Below, in pieces: positions 8,240-16,387 of a stretch of DNA of 60,482 nucleotides. Origin of the DNA: Alphaproteobacteria bacterium (GTDB lineage: Bacteria; Pseudomonadota; Alphaproteobacteria; Reyranellales; Reyranellaceae). The stretch covers positions 1-60,482 of the forward strand of contig VGCZ01000029.1 in assembly GCA_016869975.1 (NCBI GenBank), written 5' to 3'. The notes beneath the pieces are model-generated. The model did not search any database and was not told the DNA's origin. It worked only from the letters and a program-made list of their open reading frames with translations. Within the stretch, counting starts at the first letter, position 1. Every line of letters begins with the position of its first letter. The translations under genes were made by a program, and so were the position numbers.

Positions 8240-10972
8240 ATGCTGGACAAGACGTACGACCCCAAGGATATCGAGGCCCGCCGTTACGCCGAGTGGGAAG
8301 GCACCGGCGTTTTCGCGGCCAAGCCCGATTCCGGCAAGCCGCCGTACTCCATCGTCATTCCGCCGCCCAACGTCACCGGCTCCCTGCACATGGGCCACGC
8401 GCTCAACAACACCTTGCAGGACATCCTGATCCGCTGGCGCCACATGAAGGGCGACGACACTTTGTGGCAGCCGGGCACCGACCATGCCGGCATCGCCACC
8501 CAGATGGTCGTCACCCGCCAGCTCGAGGAGAAGGGCATTGGCTTGGCGCTGGGCCAGGCGCCCAAGAACCCCAACCAGCAGCTGCTCAATCGCGACGAAT
8601 TCCTCGCCAAGGTCTGGGAGTGGAAGGCCGAGTCCGGCGGCACCATCACCCGCCAGCTGCGCCGGCTGGGCGCCTCGTGCGACTGGCGGCGCGAGCGCTT
8701 CACGATGGACGAGGGGCTGTCGGCCGCGGTGCTGAAGGTCTTCGTCGATCTCTACAAGCGAGGCCTGATCTACAAGGACAAGCGCCTGGTGAACTGGGAT
8801 CCCAAGATGCTCACGGCGATCTCGGACCTCGAGGTGGAGCCGCGCGAGGTCAAGGGCAGCCTGTGGTACATCCGCTACCCGATCGAGGGCGGTGCGCCCG
8901 ACGAGCACATCGTCGTCGCCACGACGCGGCCCGAGACCATGCTGGGCGACACCGCGATCGCCGTGCATGCCGACGATCCCAAATGGCGGGGGCTGATCGG
9001 CCGGCGCGCCATCCTGCCGGTGGCCGGGCGCTCGATCCCGATCGTCGCCGACGAGTACTCCGACCCGGAGAAGGGCTCGGGCGCGGTGAAGATCACGCCG
9101 GCGCACGACTTCAACGATTTCGAGGTCGGCCGCCGCCACAAGCTGCCACAGGTCAACGTGCTCGACCGCTTCGCGCGGCTGGTGCTGAAGGATAACGCCG
9201 ACTTCCTCGCCGGCCTGCCGGCCGACGCGGCGGCGGGCGTGGTCGAGAAGTATCACGGGCTCGACCGCTTCGAGGCGCGCAAGAAGCTCGTCGCCGAGCT
9301 CGAGGCGCTGGGCTTGATCGAGAAGATCGAGCCGCACACCCACACCGTGCCGTACGGTGATCGCGGCGGTGTGCCGATCGAGCCGTTCCTGACCGAGCAG
9401 TGGTACGTCAACGCCGCCGAGCTGGCGAAGGCGCCGATCAAGGCCGCGCGCGAGGGCACCGTGAAGTTCGTGCCGGAGCGCGGGCGCGACGAGTTCTTCC
9501 GCTGGATGGAGAACATCCAGCCCTGGTGCGTCTCGCGCCAGCTCTGGTGGGGCCACCAGATCCCGGCCTGGTACGACAACCAGGGCAACGTCTTCGTCGA
9601 GATGTCCGAGTCGGAGGCGCGTGTGGCGGCGCGGGCCAAGCACGGCCGCGAGGTCGAGCTGACGCGCGACCCCGACGTGCTCGACACATGGTTCAGCTCG
9701 GCGCTGTGGCCGTTCTCGACGCTCGGCTGGCCGCAGGAGACGCCTGAACTGCGCAAGTACTACCCGACCAGCGTGCTGGTGACCGGCTGGGACATCCTGT
9801 TCTTCTGGGTCGCGCGCATGATGATGATGGGCCAGCACTTCATGCAGGACGTGCCGTTCCACACGGTCTACCTGCACGCGCTGGTGACCGACGAGCGCGG
9901 CCAGAAGATGTCGAAGTCCAAGGGCAACGTCATCGACCCGCTCGACCTGATCGACAAGTACGGCGCAGATGCGCTGCGCTTCACCCTGACGGCGCTGGCG
10001 GCGATGGGCCGTCCGATCAAGCTCGCGACGTCGCGCGTCGAGGGCTATCGCAACTTCGCCACCAAGCTGTGGAACGCCACGCGCTTCAGCCAGATGAACG
10101 GCGTGACGGTGGTCGAGGGCTTCGATCCGAAGTCCGCGACGCAGACGCTCAGTAAGTGGGTGCTGGGCGAGCTGGCGCGCTGCGGCGCTGCGGTCGACAC
10201 GGCGCTGGAGGAGTTCCGCTTCAACGAGGCGGCTACCGCGCTCTACGAGTTCGTGTGGGGCACGGTGTGCGACTGGTATGTCGAGCTCGCCAAGCCGGTG
10301 CTGGCGGGCGACGACGAGGCCGCCAAGACCGAGACCCGCGCCGTCACCGGATTCGTGCTGGCCGAGGTCGTGAAGCTGCTGCATCCGATCATGCCGTTCA
10401 TCACCGAGGAGCTGTGGGACAAGCTCGACCAGCGCGCCGGCAAGGGTGAGCTCGTGAAGCAGCCCTGGTCGGTGCTGCCGGCGGCGATCGCCGACGCGGC
10501 GGCCGATGCGGAGATGACCTGGCTGGTGAAGCTGATCACCGACATCAGGAGCGCGCGCAGCGAAGTCAACGTGCCGGCGGGCGCCAAGCTCAGCCTCCTG
10601 GTGCGCGATACCAACGCCGAAACCCGCGCGCGCCTCGATCGCCACCGCGCCGCCATCGAACGCCTGGCGCGCGTCGAGACCATCCAGCTCGACGCCGCCG
10701 CGCCGAAGGGCGCGCTCCAGCTCGTGCTGGGCGAAGCGACCTACGCACTGCCGGTCGCCGACGTGATCGACCTCAAGGCCGAGCGCGCGCGGCTGGAGAA
10801 GGAAATCCGCAAGCTCGGCGGCGAAGTCTCCAAGATCGACGCCAAGCTCGGCAACGCCCAGTTCATGTCCAAGGCGCCAGAAGACGTCGTCGCCGAACAA
10901 CGCGAACGCCGCGACGACGCCGTCGCGACGACCGCGCGCCTCCGGCAAGCCATGGACCGCCTGGCGGGCTGA
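8240..10972 (+). CDS. valS: Valine--tRNA ligase
   Basis: 910 aa, class Ia aminoacyl-tRNA synthetase that charges tRNA-Val. HIGH-type motif HMGH at residues 50-53 within PPPNVTGSLHMGHAL; KMSKS at 556-560 (GQKMSKSKGNVIDPL). The CP1 editing domain lies between, near 180-380, with TTRPETMLGDTAIAV. The anticodon-binding region follows (about 640-790), then the C-terminal coiled coil (LKAERARLEKEIRKLGGEV, about 845-880) typical of ValRS. The start is ATG 8240; the frame stays open upstream to 7895 but that part shows no synthetase sequence. GGAGG at 8225-8229 serves as ribosome binding site. In most alphaproteobacteria valS directly follows popZ; here about 5 kb separates them. Confidence 0.97.
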   Translation: MLDKTYDPKDIEARRYAEWEGTGVFAAKPDSGKPPYSIVIPPPNVTGSLHMGHALNNTLQDILIRWRHMKGDDTLWQPGTDHAGIATQMVVTRQLEEKGIGLALGQAPKNPNQQLLNRDEFLAKVWEWKAESGGTITRQLRRLGASCDWRRERFTMDEGLSAAVLKVFVDLYKRGLIYKDKRLVNWDPKMLTAISDLEVEPREVKGSLWYIRYPIEGGAPDEHIVVATTRPETMLGDTAIAVHADDPKWRGLIGRRAILPVAGRSIPIVADEYSDPEKGSGAVKITPAHDFNDFEVGRRHKLPQVNVLDRFARLVLKDNADFLAGLPADAAAGVVEKYHGLDRFEARKKLVAELEALGLIEKIEPHTHTVPYGDRGGVPIEPFLTEQWYVNAAELAKAPIKAAREGTVKFVPERGRDEFFRWMENIQPWCVSRQLWWGHQIPAWYDNQGNVFVEMSESEARVAARAKHGREVELTRDPDVLDTWFSSALWPFSTLGWPQETPELRKYYPTSVLVTGWDILFFWVARMMMMGQHFMQDVPFHTVYLHALVTDERGQKMSKSKGNVIDPLDLIDKYGADALRFTLTALAAMGRPIKLATSRVEGYRNFATKLWNATRFSQMNGVTVVEGFDPKSATQTLSKWVLGELARCGAAVDTALEEFRFNEAATALYEFVWGTVCDWYVELAKPVLAGDDEAAKTETRAVTGFVLAEVVKLLHPIMPFITEELWDKLDQRAGKGELVKQPWSVLPAAIADAAADAEMTWLVKLITDIRSARSEVNVPAGAKLSLLVRDTNAETRARLDRHRAAIERLARVETIQLDAAAPKGALQLVLGEATYALPVADVIDLKAERARLEKEIRKLGGEVSKIDAKLGNAQFMSKAPEDVVAEQRERRDDAVATTARLRQAMDRLAG

Positions 10973-10983
10973 CTCTTCTTCCT

Positions 10984-11095
10984 CCCCGCAAGTGGCAGGG
11001 CTATCGCATATGGACGTCGGACTTACCGTCCCCCGGAGGGGGAAGGTAAGGCCCAGTCAAATCGGCCAAATGCGACAGCCCTGCCGCAAGCGGGG
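10984..11095. repeat. Long imperfect palindrome between convergent valS and aroA
   Basis: Arms 10984-11013 and 11066-11095 are imperfect inverted repeats of 30 nt (CCCCGCAAGTGGCAGGGCTA against the complement of the other end, about 4-5 mismatches). A second hairpin lies inside (CTTACCGTCCCCC at 11022-11034 against AGGGGGAAGGTAAG). The segment CAGGGCTATCGCATATGG recurs with two changes in the palindrome at 26979-27096. The whole could fold as one structure and probably also terminates both genes. Confidence 0.65.
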
Positions 11096-11109
11096 ACAGG
11101 GAGTAACGG

Positions 11110-12369
11110 CTACGCGAACTGCACGCCCAGCGACTCCAGCGCCTGCCAATAGCCCGGGTACGTCTTCGCCGCGCAGTCGGGGTCGAGGATGGTGATGCCG
11201 CCGATCTTCAGCCCGGCCAGCGCGAAGCTCATGGCGATACGGTGGTCGGCGCGGGTGTCGATGCGCGCGGGCAACGTTTGACCAGCCAGTGACGGGTCGG
11301 ACGCGACGAGCAGGTCGTCGCCGTCCTCGCGACCGAGGCCGGGGCGGATCGCCGAGAGGCCCGTCGCCAATGCCGAGACGCGATCGCATTCCTTGACGCG
11401 CAGATTGGCGATTCCGGTGAAGCGCACTGGTGTGGCGTTGAACGCGGCGAGCACAGCCAGCGTCGGCACGGCGTCCTGCATCTGCGAGCCGTCGATCGTC
11501 GCGGGCAGATGCGGGAAGGCGCGGATCACCGACAGCGCCTGCGCGTCAGGCTGGGTGAAGGCGCCGGACGGCACGCCGAGATCGATCGCACCGCCGGTCA
11601 GCACCTCGGCGGCCCACAGATAGGTCGCGGCCGAGGCGTCGGGCTCGATCAGGTAGTCGGTGGCGCGATAGCCGCCGGGCTCGACGCGCCAGACGCCGTC
11701 GCCGATCTGCTTTGCGGAAGCACCGAAGGCGGCCATGGCGGCAAGCGTGAGATCTACATAGCCGCGCGCGCCGATCTCCTTGCCGATCAGCGCCACCTCG
11801 ACAGGTTCGGCGGACAACGGCGCCGCCATGAGCAGCGCAGAAACGTACTGGCTCGACAGGCCAGCGTCGATCTCGACGCGACCGCCGGGCATACGGCCAT
11901 GGCCGCGAATGGTGACCGGCGGGCACTCGGTGGCGGCATGCGCGTCGACGCCCAGCGAGCGCAACGCCGTCAGCAGCGGGCCGATCGGCCGCTTGCGCAT
12001 GTGGTGGTCGCCGTCGATCACCACCTTGCCCTCGACGCTGGCGACGGCGGCGGTGAGGAAGCGCGTCGCGGTGCCGGCATTGCCGAGGAACAGCGGCGCC
12101 TTGGGCGCGCGCAGCCTGCCGTCGCTGGTGACGGTGAAGCTGATCTCGTCGGGTTCGACAATGGCCACGCCCATCTCGCGCAGCGCCTCGGCCATGTAGC
12201 GCGTGTCGTCGCTCTTCAGCGCACCGCTCAGCCGCGACGTGCCGCTGGCCAGCGCCGCCAGCAACAGCGCGCGGTTGGTGATCGACTTCGAGCCCGGCGG
12301 CGCGACGCGGCCGCGCAGCGGCGTGGCGGGCGGGATGACGGTCGTGGCGGCGCGTTTTTCGGCGGTCAT
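11110..12369 (-). CDS. aroA: 3-phosphoshikimate 1-carboxyvinyltransferase (EPSP synthase)
   Basis: 419 aa from ATG 12369; an in-frame GTG two codons upstream (12375) is the alternative. It transfers the enolpyruvyl group from PEP to shikimate-3-phosphate in the shikimate pathway. The substrate loop PGSKSITNRAL is at residues 25-35 and the PEP loop LGNAGTATRFL at 95-105; in the E. coli enzyme the latter reads LGNAGTAMRPL, so the Met and Pro positions are Thr and Phe here. Further landmarks are KRPIGPLLTALRSLG, IDAGLSSQYVSALLMAAP, KECDRVSALATGL and DHRIAMSFALAGL. Single gene, convergent with valS and divergent from the amidase gene across about 115 bp. Confidence 0.95.
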   Translation of the reverse strand: MTAEKRAATTVIPPATPLRGRVAPPGSKSITNRALLLAALASGTSRLSGALKSDDTRYMAEALREMGVAIVEPDEISFTVTSDGRLRAPKAPLFLGNAGTATRFLTAAVASVEGKVVIDGDHHMRKRPIGPLLTALRSLGVDAHAATECPPVTIRGHGRMPGGRVEIDAGLSSQYVSALLMAAPLSAEPVEVALIGKEIGARGYVDLTLAAMAAFGASAKQIGDGVWRVEPGGYRATDYLIEPDASAATYLWAAEVLTGGAIDLGVPSGAFTQPDAQALSVIRAFPHLPATIDGSQMQDAVPTLAVLAAFNATPVRFTGIANLRVKECDRVSALATGLSAIRPGLGREDGDDLLVASDPSLAGQTLPARIDTRADHRIAMSFALAGLKIGGITILDPDCAAKTYPGYWQALESLGVQFA

Positions 12370-12483
12370 GGTCACAGAAGCGAGAGGGCCACTCGATAGT
12401 TACCTGAGGAACAGAGTTCGGAACAGCGCTCAGTAGACTGATCGCGCTTGGGGATCGTTCAACAGTAGCGTTTCAAGGAGAGT

Positions 12484-13134
12484 ATGATGCCCTGGTACCC
12501 CGACAACGATAAAACCATGGAGCTGAAAGGTCATCTGAAGGTCAAGACCGGCGCCAACACGCCAGTCCGCCGTGTCGTCATCCATTCGGTCGGCTCGGCC
12601 GCCCCGGAGAACCCGAACCAGTCGGGCGCCTGCTGGAGCGCCTGGGTGGTCGAACAGGCCACCAAGAAGGTGTCGGCGCATTTCTGCGTCGAGCGCGACG
12701 GTCGAATCACGCAGTTCGCTGACACCAACGACGTGACCTATGGCACCGGCTGGTGCACTTCCGGCTCGATCCATATTGAGTGTGCCGGCAATCATCCCTT
12801 GCCGTTGACCAGGGAGCAGATGGACTACGCCACGCAGCTGATAGGCTGGCTTGCCCATGTGCACCCGGACATCCGTTTGGAGGTCGAGGGCACCGGCGAC
12901 AGCGACCCAGGTGATCCAACCAAGGCCTGTATCACCTGCCATCGTTTCATCCAGCAGGCGGCCAAGCGCGAGATCAAGGCCGGTCGTCTCAACGCGATGA
13001 CCATCACTGACAAATCCTGTCCAGGCACCGGCATCATCGCACAATTGCCGGAGATCGCATCGCGGGCCCTGCGTCAAAAGGCGCTGCGGGCGATGGGATT
13101 GAGGGCGCAGGACGATCCCGAGCGGCAGCGATGA
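12484..13134 (+). CDS. PGRP/amidase_2-like peptidoglycan amidase, no signal peptide
   Basis: 216 aa. Resembles the zinc N-acetylmuramoyl-L-alanine amidase / peptidoglycan-recognition fold. Candidate zinc ligands, in the order seen in T7 lysozyme: H34 (VVIHSVG), H153 (CITCHRF) and C179 (KSCPGTGI). It is Cys-rich (C50, C68, C91, C100, C149, C152, C179). ATGATG start at 12484 behind AAGGAG. There is no signal peptide, unlike AmiD/AmpD-type periplasmic amidases, so it is either cytosolic (AmpD-like recycling) or exported by another route as phage lysins are. No phage genes adjoin it. The fold call is moderately sure; the substrate is not known. Confidence 0.55.
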   Translation: MMPWYPDNDKTMELKGHLKVKTGANTPVRRVVIHSVGSAAPENPNQSGACWSAWVVEQATKKVSAHFCVERDGRITQFADTNDVTYGTGWCTSGSIHIECAGNHPLPLTREQMDYATQLIGWLAHVHPDIRLEVEGTGDSDPGDPTKACITCHRFIQQAAKREIKAGRLNAMTITDKSCPGTGIIAQLPEIASRALRQKALRAMGLRAQDDPERQR

Positions 13135-13155
13135 CCGGCTGAAGCCTTGTGGTGC

Positions 13156-13189
13156 GCGGCGATCGGGCTCTGACGAACCCGGTCGCCGC
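13156..13189. terminator. Bidirectional hairpin between amidase and AraC genes
   Basis: A 15-bp near-perfect stem (13156-13170 with 13175-13189; one mismatch and one G-T pair) around a TGAC loop fills the gap between two convergent genes and ends exactly at the AraC stop codon. Confidence 0.5.
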
Positions 13190-13975
13190 CTAACCGTCGG
13201 TGAAATAGCGGCTGGGCGGGGCGCCCAGCGCGCGGCGGAACATGGCGGAGAAGGCGCTCACCGAATCGTATCCGAGATCCAGTGCGATGCGCGTGATCGG
13301 CTGGCCGGCGGCGAGCCTGGCCATTGCCGCCAGCAGGCGCGCCTGCTGGCGCCAGTCGGCGAAGCTGAGCCCGGTCTCTTTCTGGAACAGGCGCGCGAGC
13401 GTGCGGCCCGAGGCGCCAGCTTCGCGTGCCCAGTCGTCGAGCGTGCGATCGTCACCTGGCTCGGCGCGCAGCGCGCGGCAGACGCGCTCGAGCCTGGGAT
13501 CGACCGGCATCTTCAGGTCGAGCGCGACCGAGGGCAGGGCGGCGATCTCGTCGAGCAACATGGCCATCACCCGGCCCTGCGGTCCGGCCTCGTCGTAGAG
13601 CACCGGCAGCTCGCAGGCGCGCAGGATCAATTCGCGCAACAGCGGCGACACGGCGATCACGCGCACCGCCGGCGGTAGCGCCTCGGCCTCGGCGTTGCGC
13701 ACGTAGAGCGTGCGCATCGATACCGCGCCCGACATGCGGATCTCGTGCGTGACATGCGCCGGCATCCATACCGCGCGCTGCGGCGGCACGACCCACGTGC
13801 CGGCCTCGGTGCCGACGGTCATCACGCCGCGCGCGGCGAAGATCAACTGGGCGCGCTCGTGATGATGCGGCACGATGTGGAAGCCGTCGGCGAAATCCTT
13901 GGCCATGGCCGCGACCGGGCGCGCGACGCGCTGATAGTCGCGGGGATCGGTGGATTTTGCGCGGGTTCTCGCCAT
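13190..13975 (-). CDS. AraC-family transcriptional regulator with N-terminal cupin
   Basis: 261 aa. Residues 25-95 form a cupin-like sensor domain (HIVPHHHERAQLIFAARGVM, a histidine cluster at 36-38, then WVVPPQRAVWMPAHVTHEI). The double helix-turn-helix lies at about 165-258 (LDDWAREAGASGRTLARLF and ITRIALDLGYDSVSAFSAM, ending FRRALGAPPSRYF). The layout matches the cupin-AraC regulators that often control a neighbouring transporter or oxidoreductase. It is divergent from the secreted-protein/MFS cluster across 138 bp. The ligand is unknown. Confidence 0.88.
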   Translation of the reverse strand: MARTRAKSTDPRDYQRVARPVAAMAKDFADGFHIVPHHHERAQLIFAARGVMTVGTEAGTWVVPPQRAVWMPAHVTHEIRMSGAVSMRTLYVRNAEAEALPPAVRVIAVSPLLRELILRACELPVLYDEAGPQGRVMAMLLDEIAALPSVALDLKMPVDPRLERVCRALRAEPGDDRTLDDWAREAGASGRTLARLFQKETGLSFADWRQQARLLAAMARLAAGQPITRIALDLGYDSVSAFSAMFRRALGAPPSRYFTDG

Positions 13976-14113
13976 GTGGCCGGCGTCACGACTCTAGATG
14001 GGTTCGGGCCTGTGCGACAGGGCCGGCGGTGCCAGGCGCGCGGCCTTTACGCGGCCTCAATCCGCGTCTAGCTTTCGCGCCCCTGTGCCTCCCCTCGGCT
14101 CGAAAGGCTCTTC

Positions 14114-14614
14114 ATGACAATGCGATATCTGCTGGCGGCGTCCGCGCTGGGCGCGGCGCTGATGGCGTCGTCTGCGTTGGCGCGATCGGGCGATCACCGC
14201 GCCTCGTCGATGACTGGCGACGCGCGCTCCGACTTGCCGGAAATGGCGCAGACGAAGGAGCCTGCGGCCACACCGCCGCCGGCTCGCCAGGCCTCGCCGA
14301 GCCCGGCGCCCGCTCCGGCCGGCGCTCCCGCGACGGTCAGGGTCGGCCCGCACACCAAGCCGGCAACGGCCCGTGTCCTGTCTTCGGAGGCCGGTGACCG
14401 CGGCTGCTACATGCGCATCGCCGACGAGCGCGGCGTCACTTCGGAGGAAATCGCGGAATTCGAGTTGTGTGAACGCAAGCCGTCGCTCACGGGCCGGCGT
14501 GTGACGCTGACCTGGCGTCTCGATCAGGTCCAGGCGGCATCCTGCCAGGGTGACGTCAATTGCAAGAAGACCGACCTGGTGCCCCTGATCGTGGGCGCGC
14601 GGCCCATCAACTGA
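14114..14614 (+). CDS. Secreted four-cysteine protein, paralogue A
   Basis: 166 aa. Signal peptide MTMRYLLAASALGAALMASS-ALA, then a Pro/Ala-rich linker (about 50-80) and a compact domain with four cysteines, C98, C119, C144 and C150. The domain aligns with the product of 16388-16756: CYM..(D)ERG / CYM..DTRG, GRRVTLTWRL / GKRVTLTYRI, SCQGDVNC / SCQGNPRC, LVPLIV / VALIV. The Cys spacings are 21-25-6 here and 21-23-6 there, suggesting two disulfides. I do not recognise a named family. It is followed after 21 bp by a small membrane protein. Confidence 0.7.
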   Translation: MTMRYLLAASALGAALMASSALARSGDHRASSMTGDARSDLPEMAQTKEPAATPPPARQASPSPAPAPAGAPATVRVGPHTKPATARVLSSEAGDRGCYMRIADERGVTSEEIAEFELCERKPSLTGRRVTLTWRLDQVQAASCQGDVNCKKTDLVPLIVGARPIN

Positions 14615-14635
14615 GGCTGGGCCGGCGAGCGCGTC

Positions 14636-14962
14636 ATGGTGGTGTCGCCGCGTCTTCTGGTTCCGCCCTGCCTGATCGGCGTCGGCCTGGTGATCTTGCT
14701 TGCCAACGCCATCGCGCTGACGGGATGGGGCGTCTATGTTCCGAAGTTGTTTGCCATCTCGCCGATACTGATCCTGTTGGGGATGGCGATGCTGCTGTTT
14801 CCCGGCGCCGCGCCGCCGCCCGATCTCGACCAACAGAACGCCAATCGCCACTACTGGAAAGCCGCGCCGCGGGCGCACAAGGCGGCGTGGTTCGTCGCTG
14901 CGGCGATCGGGCTCGCGCTCGGCATCCTGGGTATCGACTACCTCGGCTATTTCGACCGGTGA
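14636..14962 (+). CDS. Small membrane protein, three predicted TM segments
   Basis: 108 aa. Hydrophobic helices at about residues 7-29 (LVPPCLIGVGLVILLANAIA), 39-57 (LFAISPILILLGMAMLLF) and 84-102 (AAWFVAAAIGLALGILGID), with a hydrophilic stretch ending RHYWKAAPRAHKA between the last two. It starts 21 bp after paralogue A, so it is probably cotranscribed with it. No family recognised. Confidence 0.55.
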   Translation: MVVSPRLLVPPCLIGVGLVILLANAIALTGWGVYVPKLFAISPILILLGMAMLLFPGAAPPPDLDQQNANRHYWKAAPRAHKAAWFVAAAIGLALGILGIDYLGYFDR

Positions 14963-15067
14963 TGGTTCGGTCGGCGGTCGCCGCCGTCCCGGGGCGGGCT
15001 TGGGGGCGACAGGCCTCCGCGCGTCGAATCTCCGCCGTCGGCCTCTTGTGCCCTCCAGTCGATCGCG

Positions 15068-15083
15068 TGTCTCGAACGAGACA
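15068..15083. promoter_or_regulatory. Candidate operator, inverted repeat upstream of MFS gene
   Basis: TGTCTCG-AA-CGAGACA is a perfect 7+7 inverted repeat 75 nt upstream of the MFS start, in a 195-bp gap with no gene. The size and symmetry suit a dimeric repressor site. The binding protein is unknown; the nearby AraC protein would be expected to bind direct rather than inverted repeats. Confidence 0.3.
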
Positions 15084-15157
15084 ATTCTCGTCGGTTTCGC
15101 GCGTGCACGACACGGGGGAGGGGCGTAGTCTGCGTGGGCTTTCGGGAGTGAGCGCCT

Positions 15158-16345
15158 GTGAAGAACACGAGTCCGACCGCCCTGCTGTTGAATCTGGGCC
15201 ACGCTATGGACCATTGGGTCCTGGTGGTCTTCCTCTACACGGTGAGCGTGATCGCCGGCGTGTGGGGCACGGACTGGAAGGAGCTCACGCCCTACGCCTT
15301 CGGCTCGCTGTTCATGTTCGGCGCGGGCTCGATCGTGTCGGGCAAGCTCGGCGACCAGTGGGGCCGCCGGGCGATGATGATCATCTTCTTCGCCGGGCTG
15401 GGCGTCTCCAGCCTGGTGATCGCGCTGACCTCGACGCCCTGGCAGATCGGCATCGCCATGACGGTGATGGGCGCCTTCGCCTCGATCTACCACCCGGTCG
15501 GCATCCCGATGCTGGTGCAGAACGCCGAGAAGCCGGGCTTCACCATCGGCGTCAACGGCCTGGTCGGCAATCTCGGCATCGCCATCGGCGCCAGCGTCTC
15601 GGTATGGCTGGCGACGCGCTTGGGCTGGCAAATGGCCTATGTCGTGCCCGGCGTGATCTGCCTCGCCGCCGCGGTGGCCTTCGCCGTGCTGGTGCCCCAG
15701 GAGACCGCCGCGCCGGCCAAGCGCAAGCCCAAGATGCTCGACCTGCCGCCCTCGGTGATGGCCAAGGTCTTCATCATCATGACCTTGACGGCGATGAGCG
15801 GGAGCATCGTCTTCAGCTTCACCACCAACGGCAGCGGCGAGATGCTGAAGGCCGGCGTGGCCGCGCTGGCGGGCGATCCCTGGCTGCTGGGCGTGGCGGT
15901 CTTCATGATCTTCGCCGTGGGCTCGCTGGCCCAGCTGGTCGTCGGCTCGATGATCGACCGCTATCCGCTCAAGCGCATCTATCTGCCGATCATCCTCTGC
16001 CAGATCTCGCTGTTCATCCTCGCCTCGCAGGTCAGCGGCTGGGCGCTTGTCGTGGTCGCCATCGCCTACATGATCTTCGTCTTCGGCGCGATCCCTTTCA
16101 CCGACGCGATGATCGTGCGTTACATAGACGACAGGATGCGCTCGCGCGTCACCGGCACGCGGCTGGCGATCGGCTTCACCGGCAGCTCGCTGGTGACGGC
16201 GCTGCTCGGCCCGTCGGTCAAGGCGGCCGGATTCCCGACCCTGCTGCTGATGCTGGCCGGTGTCGCCACCTTCACCCTGGTCGCGCTCAGCTTCCTGCCC
16301 GACGAGCGCACGGCGACGGCGCCGCGGATCAAGCCGGCGGAGTAG
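15158..16345 (+). CDS. MFS transporter
   Basis: 395 aa, about 12 TM helices. The MFS loop 2-3 signature is present as GSLFMFGAGSIVSGKLGDQW-GRR (about 48-70), and a weaker counterpart between TM8 and TM9 reads VGSMIDRYPLKRIY. The opening LLLNLGHAMDHWVLVVFLY recalls the Fsr/YnfM-like group. GTG start at 15158 with GGGAG upstream. The substrate is not predictable; the neighbouring catabolic operon (16753-20463) suggests an organic acid or sugar acid, or an efflux role. It is flanked on both sides by the four-cysteine paralogues. Confidence 0.85.
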   Translation: MKNTSPTALLLNLGHAMDHWVLVVFLYTVSVIAGVWGTDWKELTPYAFGSLFMFGAGSIVSGKLGDQWGRRAMMIIFFAGLGVSSLVIALTSTPWQIGIAMTVMGAFASIYHPVGIPMLVQNAEKPGFTIGVNGLVGNLGIAIGASVSVWLATRLGWQMAYVVPGVICLAAAVAFAVLVPQETAAPAKRKPKMLDLPPSVMAKVFIIMTLTAMSGSIVFSFTTNGSGEMLKAGVAALAGDPWLLGVAVFMIFAVGSLAQLVVGSMIDRYPLKRIYLPIILCQISLFILASQVSGWALVVVAIAYMIFVFGAIPFTDAMIVRYIDDRMRSRVTGTRLAIGFTGSSLVTALLGPSVKAAGFPTLLLMLAGVATFTLVALSFLPDERTATAPRIKPAE

Positions 16346-16356
16346 GTTTCGGCTAT

Positions 16357-16384
16357 ACTCCCCAACGAGATTTCGTCGGGGAGT
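16357..16384 (+). promoter_or_regulatory. Hairpin masking the ribosome binding site of paralogue B
   Basis: ACTCCCC at 16357-16363 pairs with GGGGAGT at 16378-16384; inner pairs 65-68 with 73-76 extend the stem past one mismatch. GGGGAG is the only Shine-Dalgarno candidate for the ATG at 16388, so the ribosome site is held in the stem. TATACT (16354-16359) overlaps the left arm and may be a -10 box, though no clear -35 stands upstream. Confidence 0.4.
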
Positions 16385-16387
16385 CCC

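Noticed and set aside
8132-10948. Very long open frame (938 codons) on the minus strand opposite valS
   Set aside because: It mirrors valS codon bias (GC-rich third positions), its translation is His/Arg/Gln-rich with no recognisable domain, and valS is certain.
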